Notes under the pieces: model-generated
What the model was told of the DNA's origin: nothing
Seen by the model: the letters and a program-made list of their open reading frames with translations, nothing else
The model's database searches: none
Assembly: GCA_050740975.1 (NCBI GenBank)
Contig: JBOIEE010000173.1
Coordinates: 1-6,152, forward strand
Direction of reading: 5' to 3'
Length of the DNA stretch: 6,152 bases
Origin: JBOHHR01 sp050740975
GTDB lineage: Bacteria > Pseudomonadota > Gammaproteobacteria > JBOHHR01
Shown here: positions 1 to 5,842 of the stretch, in pieces
Layout: the number at the start of each line of letters is the position of its first letter
How positions within the stretch are numbered: the first letter of the stretch is position 1
Program-made: the position numbers and the translations under genes

Positions 1-476
1 AGCAGCCTCCGTCTCAGTGCGTTCTCCACCGCCGGGCAAACGAAATCGCTCACACTGCCCCCGAGAGAGGCTACCTCGCGTACCAAGCTTGAGGAGATAA
101 AGGCGAACTGTTCGGCCGGGGTGAGAAACAAAGTGTCGGCCTCCGGGATCAGCTTGTGGTTCATGCTGGCCATTTGGAATTCGTATTCGAAATCGGAGAC
201 TGCGCGCAAGCCTCGTAGGATGACTGTGGCATTGTGCTCGCGCGCGCAGTCCGCCATCAGGCCATCAAAGCGGCAAACCTCCACATTGCCCACGGCGGAA
301 AGGGCGCTCTTGGCCAGATCGAGGCGTTCTTCGGGAGAAAACACGGTACTCTTGGAAGTGCTGCCGGCCACCGCTACCACCACCCGCTGAAAGATCCGCG
401 CGGCGCGCACGACGATATCGGTGTGGCCGTTGGTAATGGGGTCGAACGTGCCAGGATAGATTGTTGTTATGCTCAT
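1..476 (-). CDS. coaD: Phosphopantetheine adenylyltransferase CoaD, 3' end cut by the window edge
   Basis: The enzyme transfers AMP from ATP to 4'-phosphopantetheine, giving dephospho-CoA; it is the penultimate step of coenzyme A synthesis and is cytosolic. The reading frame starts at the ATG at 476 and stays open to the left edge, giving 158 codons without a stop. The E. coli protein has 159 residues, so only the last few residues should be missing. Visible nucleotidyltransferase motifs are YPGTFDPITNGH at residues 7-18 (the T/HxGH nucleotide-binding motif, H18), K42, the RGLR segment at 88-91 that binds substrate, and FISSSLVREV at 126-135. All sit at the same positions as in E. coli CoaD. 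Its ATG overlaps the rsmD stop codon as ATGA, so the two are probably translationally coupled; rsmD-coaD adjacency is common in proteobacteria. I see no broken residues. Confidence 0.97.
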   Translation of the reverse strand, partial: MSITTIYPGTFDPITNGHTDIVVRAARIFQRVVVAVAGSTSKSTVFSPEERLDLAKSALSAVGNVEVCRFDGLMADCAREHNATVILRGLRAVSDFEYEFQMASMNHKLIPEADTLFLTPAEQFAFISSSLVREVASLGGSVSDFVCPAVENALRRRL

Positions 477-1063
477 TGCGGCGCTTGTTTGGTTTTGGTT
501 ATTTGTGTTTGCAATAGGTAGTAACTCACGCCCCCCGCGCATCCCTGGCGCCAGATCCGCCAATTGCTCAGCCAGCCCGAGCGCAACGCATTTTTGCGGG
601 TTTCCACATACACCAGCGCGTTGTCGGCGAGCCACTGCTTCGAAACGAGGCGCGCGCAGCAAGCCGGTAGCAAGTCTTCATGAAACGGGGGATCGAGAAA
701 CACGATGTCATAAGGATTGGCCGCTCCTCCCAGCCATTCTAAGGCATCGGCGTGGACTATGTGGATGCTCTCGGCGCCGAGTTTTTCCACCGTCCGGCGC
801 AATGCTCGCACCAACACCACGCTTTTTTCTATCATGACCACGCGCGCCGCTCCGCGCGATGCGGCTTCAAACCCCAAGGCGCCACTGCCCGCGAACAAGT
901 CCACACAAGCCGCACCTTCGATGAATGGCATCAACCAGTTAAACAAGGTCTCCCGCACCCGATCGCTTGTTGGGCGCAAGCCCGCTGCCTCGGGCACGAG
1001 CAACCGCCGCCCCCGCCAGAGCCCCCCGATGATCCGCACCGTACCGGCCGCCGCACGCTTCAC
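473..1063 (-). CDS. rsmD: 16S rRNA (guanine-966-N2)-methyltransferase RsmD
   Basis: A 196-residue protein of the RsmD family, which uses S-adenosylmethionine to methylate N2 of guanine 966 in 16S rRNA of the 30S subunit. The N-terminal block RIIGGLWRGR (residues 10-19) and RPTSDRVRETLFNWL (30-44) are family signatures. DLFAGSGALGFEA (55-67) is the SAM-binding motif I, and FLDPPF (122-127) is the DPPF catalytic motif IV. Length is typical. The start is a GTG one base beyond the TAG stop of the upstream M16 gene, with no clear Shine-Dalgarno sequence, so translation is probably coupled to that gene. At the other end its TGA overlaps the coaD ATG. A later in-frame GTG (residue 9) would remove part of the lead-in to the RIIGG block and is less likely. 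Confidence 0.96.
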   Translation of the reverse strand: MKRAAAGTVRIIGGLWRGRRLLVPEAAGLRPTSDRVRETLFNWLMPFIEGAACVDLFAGSGALGFEAASRGAARVVMIEKSVVLVRALRRTVEKLGAESIHIVHADALEWLGGAANPYDIVFLDPPFHEDLLPACCARLVSKQWLADNALVYVETRKNALRSGWLSNWRIWRQGCAGGVSYYLLQTQITKTKQAPQ

Positions 1064-1064
1064 G

Positions 1065-2411
1065 CTATTGGGGCGTTTTTTTTTCGCTCAATGCTGGCCC
1101 GGCCTCGGTCTGGGGCGCGTTTCCCCCGACGGTCACAGTGACCAAGCGGCTGGGGGCCATGCGTCGATGCAAGGCCTCCACGATACTGTCACGCGTTACG
1201 CCCTTGATCTTGTCGACGAACGTTTGCAAGAAATCGACAGGCAAGCCATAGAACCCGATCATAGCGAGGTATTCCACGATCTTTGCATTGCTATCGATGA
1301 GCAAGGGAAATCCTCCGGTCAGATTCATGACCGCGGCGCTGAGCTCTTTTTCCGTTGGCCCGTGCTCCACGAACGCGCGCAAAGTAGCTTCGGTTACCTC
1401 CAGGGCCTCTTTAGCTTGGGCATTTTTCGTCTCTAGGCCCACGATAAAAGGTCCGTTTACCCGCATAGGGGAGAAATAGCTGGACACGCTGTAGGAAAGC
1501 CCCCTTTTTTCCCGCACTTCGTCAGCCAACCGAGACACCAGTCCAGAGCCGCCCAAGACATGGTTGCCTACATAGAGCGGGAAGTAGTCCGGGTCATCCC
1601 GCCGGATCCCGATCTGGCCTATGCGAATATGGGTCTGGGTTGACGGATGAGGAAGATGGCGCTTGAGCGGAGCGCTCGGCGGTCTGACGTCCGGTAAGGG
1701 CTCGGCGGCCTCGCCTTCTCGGAGCCGACCGACAACCGTGTTGGCCACTGCTTGCGCTTCGGGCTTGCTGAGATCGCCGACGATGGCCAGCACCGTATTG
1801 CGCGCCACATAAAGGCGCTGATAGAACTGGTGCAGGTCCTTAACGTTAAGCGCATTGAGTGTCTCTAGTGCTCCATTTGGATCGCTTGCATAGGGATGAT
1901 CGCCGTAGGCGGCCTGATAAAAAGCCTCATCGGCGAGATCGCCAGGAGACTGCCGTTTCTGTGCCAAGGCGACCAGCAACCGCTTGCGCTGACGCTCGAA
2001 CGCCAGTTCAGGAAAATCGGGCTGGGTCAAAACCAAAGCCAGCGTTTCTAGGGCCGGCTGAAGATTCGCTGTTTCCGCGATGCTGCGCAGGCTCACCCAA
2101 GCCATATCACGCAAGGCGCTGTACTCAAAGTCAGCTCCCTGATCCTCAAAGCGTTCGCTGATCACCTCCGCCGACAATCCCCCTGCGCCCTCGGCGAGCA
2201 CGGCATTGGTCAATACGGCCAGGCCCTTGTTTACGCCGTCGCGTGCCCCTCCGGCATCGAACACCACCCGGATATCGACCATCGGTAATTCGCCGGCGTG
2301 GCTAAAAAACACCCGCGCACCGTTGCTCGTTTGCCAGTGTTCTATGGGTGGCGCTGCATAGGCCGCAGCCGCTAGCCCGAACAGGCAAAAGGCTATAGTC
2401 CGGGCGATCAT
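1065..2411 (-). CDS. M16 family peptidase-like protein, non-catalytic partner subunit, periplasmic
   Basis: A 448-residue protein of the insulinase/pitrilysin-like M16 family. Residues 1-19 form a Sec signal peptide (Arg at 4, hydrophobic core, likely cut after AYA). The zinc motif HxxEH is missing: after GLA at 63-65, where the active partner has H70, E73 and H74, this protein has V66, N69 and A70. The C-terminal half keeps the REKRGLSYS segment, with R298 or R301 and Y305, the arginine/tyrosine pair known to help substrate binding in M16B two-subunit enzymes. It therefore looks like the complementing half of a heterodimer with the protein encoded just upstream. Its ATG overlaps that gene's stop as ATGA, which favours balanced synthesis. 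A run of nine A on the coding strand lies just before its stop. The substrate is unknown. Confidence 0.93.
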   Translation of the reverse strand: MIARTIAFCLFGLAAAAYAAPPIEHWQTSNGARVFFSHAGELPMVDIRVVFDAGGARDGVNKGLAVLTNAVLAEGAGGLSAEVISERFEDQGADFEYSALRDMAWVSLRSIAETANLQPALETLALVLTQPDFPELAFERQRKRLLVALAQKRQSPGDLADEAFYQAAYGDHPYASDPNGALETLNALNVKDLHQFYQRLYVARNTVLAIVGDLSKPEAQAVANTVVGRLREGEAAEPLPDVRPPSAPLKRHLPHPSTQTHIRIGQIGIRRDDPDYFPLYVGNHVLGGSGLVSRLADEVREKRGLSYSVSSYFSPMRVNGPFIVGLETKNAQAKEALEVTEATLRAFVEHGPTEKELSAAVMNLTGGFPLLIDSNAKIVEYLAMIGFYGLPVDFLQTFVDKIKGVTRDSIVEALHRRMAPSRLVTVTVGGNAPQTEAGPALSEKKTPQ

Positions 2412-3772
2412 TGCGATTGCTCTTGGGCTTGGGTCAAGGGCTCCAGCACAGCGACGGTCAAGCGCTCGGGTATTAGGTACTTTTTCGCCACTTGCTGAAC
2501 CTGCTCGGCCGTCACGGTCTTAAGCTTGTCCACATAGCTGTCTTTGAGCGACCAAGGCAAACCGATTGTCTCCAACATCCCGATTTGCATGGCTTGGTAA
2601 AAGGTGGAATCTCGCTCATAGATCTTTGAGGCGACAACCTGGGTTTTGACCCGAGCGAGCTCTTCCGCTGTTATCGGCTCGCTCCTCAATCGCTCCACCT
2701 CCGCTCGTAATGCCGCCTCAAGACCCTTCATACCGTGCCCCTGTGCCGGGATCCCCCCGAGCATAAAGAGGGTATTCAAGCGTGATAGCAGATCGTAACT
2801 GGCGCTGGCGCTCGCCGCGACTTGTTTCCCCCGCACTAGATTTCTGTTCAAACGCGCGCTGTTGCCGCCATCGAGGATCGCGGCCAATACTTCTAAGGCG
2901 TACGCCTCTGCCTCTGTGGTCTCCGCCGGTGTATCCAGGGCTTGTTTCAAGGACGGCGTTTTGTACCCCAGGATCAGGTACGGAAGCTCTGCGACGTCCC
3001 TGACGACGATCCGCTTCTCCCCTAGCTGCGGGACCTCGGGCCTGGGCTTGACCGGCGCCACCTCACCTTTAGGCAGCGCCCCAAACGTTCGCTTCGCGAG
3101 ATCGAAAACCGCCTGCGGTTCCACGTCGCCCACAACCACCACGGTCGCATTATTCGGCGCGTACCATTCTTTGTACCAGGCGCGCAGATCATTTAAAGTG
3201 TAGTTTTCAATGTCCGCCATCCAACCAATGATGGGGTGGCGATAGGGGCTGGTCTGGTAAGCGACGGACATGGCCTTCTCATAAGTCATGGCCTGGGGAT
3301 CGTCCTCGGTGCGCAAACGGCGCTCTTCCATGACGACTTTGCGTTCTTTCGCGAATTCCTGTTGTGATAGCTTCAGGTTGCGCATGCGGTCGGCTTCCAG
3401 CTCGAAGCTAATGGGCAGCCGGGAACGTTCCAGTTTCTCGAAGTACGCGGTGTAGTCCTGACCGGTAAAGGCGTTTTCGGAACCCCCGTTACGGGAAATG
3501 ATCTGCGAGAACTCGTTTGGACCTGTTTTATCGGTGCCCTTAAACATCATGTGCTCCAACATGTGCGAGATCCCCGTGATGCCGTCATGCTCGTAGCTCG
3601 AGCCCACCTTATACCAGACTTGGGTCACCACAACCGGTGCGCGGTGGTCCTCCTGCACGATCAGCTTAAGGCCGTTTTCCAAGCGGAACTCTCGCCCCGT
3701 CGGTGGTGCGGCCATAAGCGCACCACACCCCAAACCCCAAAGACAAAGCGCGTAGGACAGCCGTTTCAACAT
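2408..3772 (-). CDS. M16 family zinc metallopeptidase, catalytic subunit, periplasmic
   Basis: A 454-residue M16 peptidase and the first gene of the leftward unit. Residues 1-21 or so form a Sec signal peptide (KR at 3-4, hydrophobic core, cut near LMA-A), so it should act in the periplasm. The inverted zinc motif is HMLEH: H70 and H74 bind zinc and E73 is the catalytic base. About 75 residues later comes VVMEERR, whose E149 or E150 supplies the third zinc ligand, the spacing expected for M16. GGSENAFTGQDYTAYF (96-111) is another conserved block. The C-terminal half has RGKQVA where the partner subunit has RGLSY, so it seems to lack the tyrosine of the R/Y pair. The ATG at 3772 is preceded by AGGAAAG and a G run, a good ribosome binding site. 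Similar pairs lie beside ftsY in Pseudomonas. The substrate cannot be told from sequence. Confidence 0.95.
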   Translation of the reverse strand: MLKRLSYALCLWGLGCGALMAAPPTGREFRLENGLKLIVQEDHRAPVVVTQVWYKVGSSYEHDGITGISHMLEHMMFKGTDKTGPNEFSQIISRNGGSENAFTGQDYTAYFEKLERSRLPISFELEADRMRNLKLSQQEFAKERKVVMEERRLRTEDDPQAMTYEKAMSVAYQTSPYRHPIIGWMADIENYTLNDLRAWYKEWYAPNNATVVVVGDVEPQAVFDLAKRTFGALPKGEVAPVKPRPEVPQLGEKRIVVRDVAELPYLILGYKTPSLKQALDTPAETTEAEAYALEVLAAILDGGNSARLNRNLVRGKQVAASASASYDLLSRLNTLFMLGGIPAQGHGMKGLEAALRAEVERLRSEPITAEELARVKTQVVASKIYERDSTFYQAMQIGMLETIGLPWSLKDSYVDKLKTVTAEQVQQVAKKYLIPERLTVAVLEPLTQAQEQSQ

Positions 3773-3776
3773 TGAA

Positions 3777-3787
3777 CCCCCTTTCCT
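3777..3787 (-). promoter_or_regulatory. Ribosome binding site of the first M16 gene
   Basis: Read on the minus strand this is AGGAAAGGGGG, followed by TTCA and the ATG at 3772. It is the only clear Shine-Dalgarno sequence of the leftward unit and supports this start. The three following genes start at overlaps or a one-base gap and probably depend on coupled translation. I see no convincing minus-strand -35/-10 pair in front of it. Confidence 0.6.
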
Positions 3788-3817
3788 GTGTCAAGCCAGC
3801 ACGCTTCGTTATCCTGC

Positions 3818-3846
3818 TTACCGTGCTCATTGGTGAATGTTAGGAT
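3818..3846 (+). promoter_or_regulatory. Possible ftsY promoter with extended -10
   Basis: TTACCG at 3818-3823 (3 of 6 to TTGACA), a 17-base spacer, and TAGGAT at 3841-3846 (4 of 6 to TATAAT) preceded by TGT, the extended -10 signature. Transcription would begin near 3853, about 37 bases before the chosen ftsY ATG. The match is modest, but the gap between the divergent genes is short and nothing better is visible on the plus strand. The -10 forms one arm of the inverted repeat at 3841-3858. Confidence 0.3.
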
Positions 3847-3858
3847 AGCGCAATCCTA
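3841..3858. repeat. 18-bp near-perfect palindrome between the M16 and ftsY genes
   Basis: TAGGAT at 3841-3846 and ATCCTA at 3853-3858 are exact inverted copies. The centre AGCGCA contains GCGC, so only one symmetric base pair (3847/3852) breaks full twofold symmetry. It lies in the divergent control region and overlaps the possible ftsY -10. The shape suits a dimeric DNA-binding protein that could control one or both directions, but I recognise no specific regulator motif. It has no T run and is not an intrinsic terminator. Confidence 0.5.
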
Positions 3859-3876
3859 GGAATGAGTGGTGGATTC

Positions 3877-3882
3877 GGAAAG
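3877..3882 (+). promoter_or_regulatory. Ribosome binding site that decides the ftsY start
   Basis: GGAAAG lies seven bases before the ATG at 3890. This favours that ATG over the in-frame GTG at 3866, which would add eight residues and has no comparable site in front of it. The protein then begins MIFKGKR, like the short basic amphipathic start of other FtsY proteins. Confidence 0.6.
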
Positions 3883-3889
3883 ACTAGCA

Positions 3890-4849
3890 ATGATCTTCAA
3901 AGGAAAACGCGAGCAAGCAGCCCCGCCAGGCACGGGTCTGCTCGGTGCTCTGCGTGCCGGTCTGCGGCGAACCCGCGAGAACTTGCTGGGCGGCTTAGCG
4001 CGGCTGATAGCCGGAAAGGACAAGCTCGATCCGCAAACCCTAGAAGAAATCGAAGATCTCCTCCTCGGCGCCGATCTGGGAATAGAGGCGACTGCGAAGC
4101 TGGTGGCGGATCTGAAACAACGCCTTCAACGTCATGGCGGGGCTTGCGACGCCAAGACCCTGTTGCGGGAGGAATTAGTGGCGCTGCTGCGGCCGGTTGA
4201 GCAGCCCTTGGAGGTCGTCGCCACGGGGGAACGCCCGTTCGTTATACTCGTCGTCGGGGTGAATGGGTCCGGCAAAACCACCACCATTGGGAAAATCGCC
4301 CACTTTTTAAAGCGTTGCAAGCTTTCAGTTGCCCTAGCCGCCGGGGACACCTTCCGCGCCGCGGCCGTGGAACAGCTTAAGGCATGGGGCGAGCGCAACG
4401 AAATAGCCGTAACCGCTCAAGACGCCGGCGCCGATTCCGCGTCGGTTATCTATGACGCGCTGTTTTCGGCCACCGCGCGCGGGATCCAGGTTCTCATTGC
4501 CGACACCGCTGGCCGATTGCATACCAAGTCTAATCTCATGGAAGAGTTGAAAAAGGTCAAACGGGTACTGCAAAAATTGGATCCTCTAGCGCCCCAGGAA
4601 GTGATGCTGGTGATCGACGCTACCAGCGGCCAAAACGTGCTCAACCAAGTGGCGCAATTTCACCAAGCGGTGGGGCTTACGGGTATTGCCATTACCAAGC
4701 TCGACGGCACGGCGAAAGGCGGGATCCTTTTCGCACTGGCCTACCGATGGCCGATCCCGATCCGCTACGTCGGTGTCGGTGAACGATTAGAGGACTTGGC
4801 TCCCTTCGAGGCGGAGGCGTTTGTCGAGGCCTTAATCGGATCAGACTAG
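3890..4849 (+). CDS. ftsY: Signal recognition particle receptor FtsY, compact form
   Basis: A 319-residue SRP GTPase (from the ATG at 3890) that docks SRP-ribosome complexes at the inner membrane so that membrane proteins enter the Sec translocon. Residues 1-30 are basic and amphipathic and should bind membrane lipid. The long acidic A domain of E. coli FtsY is absent. The helical N domain covers roughly 20-105. The G domain follows: GVNGSGKT (123-130, P loop), DTFRAAA (153-159), DTAGR (205-209), TKLDGTAKGG (269-278, base recognition) and the closing GVGE-L-DL-PF segment near the C terminus. All catalytic motifs are intact. The start is set by GGAAAG seven bases upstream. It is divergent from the M16 genes and directly precedes rpoH, with no ftsE or ftsX between, unlike the usual gammaproteobacterial order. 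Confidence 0.97.
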   Translation: MIFKGKREQAAPPGTGLLGALRAGLRRTRENLLGGLARLIAGKDKLDPQTLEEIEDLLLGADLGIEATAKLVADLKQRLQRHGGACDAKTLLREELVALLRPVEQPLEVVATGERPFVILVVGVNGSGKTTTIGKIAHFLKRCKLSVALAAGDTFRAAAVEQLKAWGERNEIAVTAQDAGADSASVIYDALFSATARGIQVLIADTAGRLHTKSNLMEELKKVKRVLQKLDPLAPQEVMLVIDATSGQNVLNQVAQFHQAVGLTGIAITKLDGTAKGGILFALAYRWPIPIRYVGVGERLEDLAPFEAEAFVEALIGSD

Positions 4850-4856
4850 AAGAGCG

Positions 4857-4884
4857 GGAACTTGATCCGGTCTTAGCGCTCCTA
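4857..4884 (+). promoter_or_regulatory. Candidate sigma-E (RpoE)-type promoter of rpoH
   Basis: GGAACTT at 4857-4863 matches the sigma-E -35 consensus exactly. After 16 bases comes TCCTA at 4880-4884, which keeps the key TC and the final A of the sigma-E -10 (TCTAA-like) but differs at two places. The spacing agrees with sigma-E promoters. E. coli rpoH also has a sigma-E promoter (P3), so function is plausible. The -10 lies inside the CIRCE element, so HrcA would cover it. The start of transcription would fall near 4890. Confidence 0.45.
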
Positions 4885-4899
4885 AACCAGGAGTGCTAA
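4873..4899 (+). promoter_or_regulatory. CIRCE operator (HrcA binding site) in front of rpoH
   Basis: TTAGCGCTC at 4873-4881, nine bases, then GAGTGCTAA at 4891-4899. The CIRCE consensus is TTAGCACTC-N9-GAGTGCTAA; 17 of the 18 arm bases match and the spacer is exactly nine. The single change (A to G at 4878) still allows a G-U pair in RNA. As RNA it could fold into an 11-bp stem with a 5-base loop, but there is no T run after it, so it is not an intrinsic terminator of ftsY. CIRCE is the operator of HrcA, the heat-inactivated repressor best known at groESL and dnaK operons. Here it covers the -10 regions of both possible rpoH promoters and lies 24 bases before the rpoH ATG. Binding by HrcA is inferred; no hrcA gene is in the window. 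Confidence 0.85.
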
Positions 4900-4902
4900 A
4901 AT
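4894..4902 (+). promoter_or_regulatory. Extended -10 (sigma-70-like) promoter of rpoH
   Basis: TGCTAAAAT combines a TGn extension with TAAAAT (5 of 6 to TATAAT). No good -35 is found 16-18 bases upstream (TTAGCG at 4873 is 3 of 6), which is usual for extended -10 promoters. It shares bases with the right arm of CIRCE. Transcription would begin near 4909, leaving a leader of only about 15 bases before the rpoH ATG. Another -10-like hexamer, TATTAT at 4913-4918, is too close to the gene and lacks a -35. Confidence 0.45.
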
Positions 4903-4923
4903 AGTCGAAACTTATTATTTACA

Positions 4924-5820
4924 ATGAATCAGTTAGTTATGAACACAATGCCCGAGCTTCCCATGTCTTTGCCCGTCGGTTCGCTGGAAGCGTACATTCA
5001 GTCTGTAAACGGAATTCCTGCTCTGAGTCCAGCAGAAGAGCGCGAGCTGGCCGAACGCTACCAGCAGCATAATGATCTGGATGCGGCGCGCCGCCTTGTG
5101 CTCGCGCACCTGCGCTTTGTGGTGCGGATCGCCAGAGGATACGCAGGCTACGGATTGCCTCAAGCAGACCTGATCCAGGAAGGCAGCATCGGGTTAATGA
5201 AAGCGGTGAAGCGCTTTGATCCCGGTGTGGGCGTGCGCCTGGTCACGTTTGCGGTTCACTGGATCCGCGCCGAGATCCACGAATATATCTTGCGCAACTG
5301 GCGGATCGTCAAGGTTGCCACCACCAAGGCGCAACGCAAGTTATTTTTTAACTTGAGGAAAACGACAAAGCGTCTGGGGTGGCTGAGTAAGGGCGAAGCG
5401 GAGGATGTGGCTAAAGAGCTTGGGGTCAACCAAAAGAGCGTGCTGGAGATGGAACAGCGGCTCAACGCCCACGATACCTCGTTCGATTGGACTCCGGGCG
5501 AAGACGGCGAAGAAAGCCTGAAGCCGGCGCCGGTGCATACGCACCCGGATCCAAGCTATGGGCCTGAGGAGCTGGTGGAGACCGAGCAAACGGAACAGCG
5601 CTCTCGGCATGAGCTTAAGGATGCCCTTAACGCTCTGGATGAGCGCAGCCGCGCGATCGTAACTCGACGCTGGTTGCAACAGGAGAAGGTTACCTTGCAC
5701 GACCTCGCTGCCCAGTTCGGGGTTTCCGCCGAGCGGATCCGACAGTTAGAAAAGCGGGCCCTGGAACAACTTCGCGCGCATTTAGAGGCGGTAGCTTTGC
5801 TGCCGTCTCCCGCTCGTTGA
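4924..5820 (+). CDS. rpoH: RNA polymerase heat-shock sigma factor RpoH (sigma-32)
   Basis: A 298-residue sigma-70 family group 3 factor that directs RNA polymerase to chaperone and protease promoters. Region 1.2 lies near residues 19-50. Region 2 is near 52-130 and contains GYGLPQADLIQEG, RLVTFAVHWI and EIHEYILRNWRIVK. The RpoH box QRKLFFNLR at 137-145 is identical to E. coli and separates it from other sigma factors. The loop at about 190-228 is acidic. Region 4 ends in a helix-turn-helix (TLHDLAAQFGVSAERIRQLEK). Against E. coli (284 residues) it has a slightly longer N terminus and a short extra tail. No Shine-Dalgarno sequence precedes the ATG at 4924, and in-frame ATGs at 4939, 4948 and 4963 lack one too, so the exact start is unsure. 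Control probably involves the CIRCE and promoters just upstream. Confidence 0.97.
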   Translation: MNQLVMNTMPELPMSLPVGSLEAYIQSVNGIPALSPAEERELAERYQQHNDLDAARRLVLAHLRFVVRIARGYAGYGLPQADLIQEGSIGLMKAVKRFDPGVGVRLVTFAVHWIRAEIHEYILRNWRIVKVATTKAQRKLFFNLRKTTKRLGWLSKGEAEDVAKELGVNQKSVLEMEQRLNAHDTSFDWTPGEDGEESLKPAPVHTHPDPSYGPEELVETEQTEQRSRHELKDALNALDERSRAIVTRRWLQQEKVTLHDLAAQFGVSAERIRQLEKRALEQLRAHLEAVALLPSPAR

Positions 5821-5842
5821 CGGCGTTAAAAAGGAAGAACTA

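Noticed and set aside
717..1436. Long plus-strand open frame (239 codons) antisense to rsmD and the M16 gene
   Set aside because: It lies opposite two genes with clear family motifs and its translation has no recognisable domain; it is a shadow of their codon bias.
3866..3889. In-frame GTG at 3866 as the ftsY start
   Set aside because: It would add eight residues but has no ribosome site, whereas the ATG at 3890 has GGAAAG at seven bases and gives a normal FtsY N terminus.
3862..4200. Open frame from the ATG at 3862 (about 112 codons) overlapping the ftsY start
   Set aside because: It is in a different frame from ftsY, which has intact family motifs. The translation is rich in Arg, Ser and Pro with no recognisable domain, typical of a shadow frame in GC-rich sequence.
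4861..4888. Sigma-32-type promoter (CTTGAT then CCTAAACC)
   Set aside because: The -35 is partial and the -10 matches only about three of the seven defined positions of CCCCATnT; the sigma-E reading of the same bases fits better.
4873..4899. Hairpin as an intrinsic terminator of ftsY
   Set aside because: No T run follows the stem (the next bases are AATAGTCG), and the sequence fits the CIRCE consensus in arms and spacing far better.
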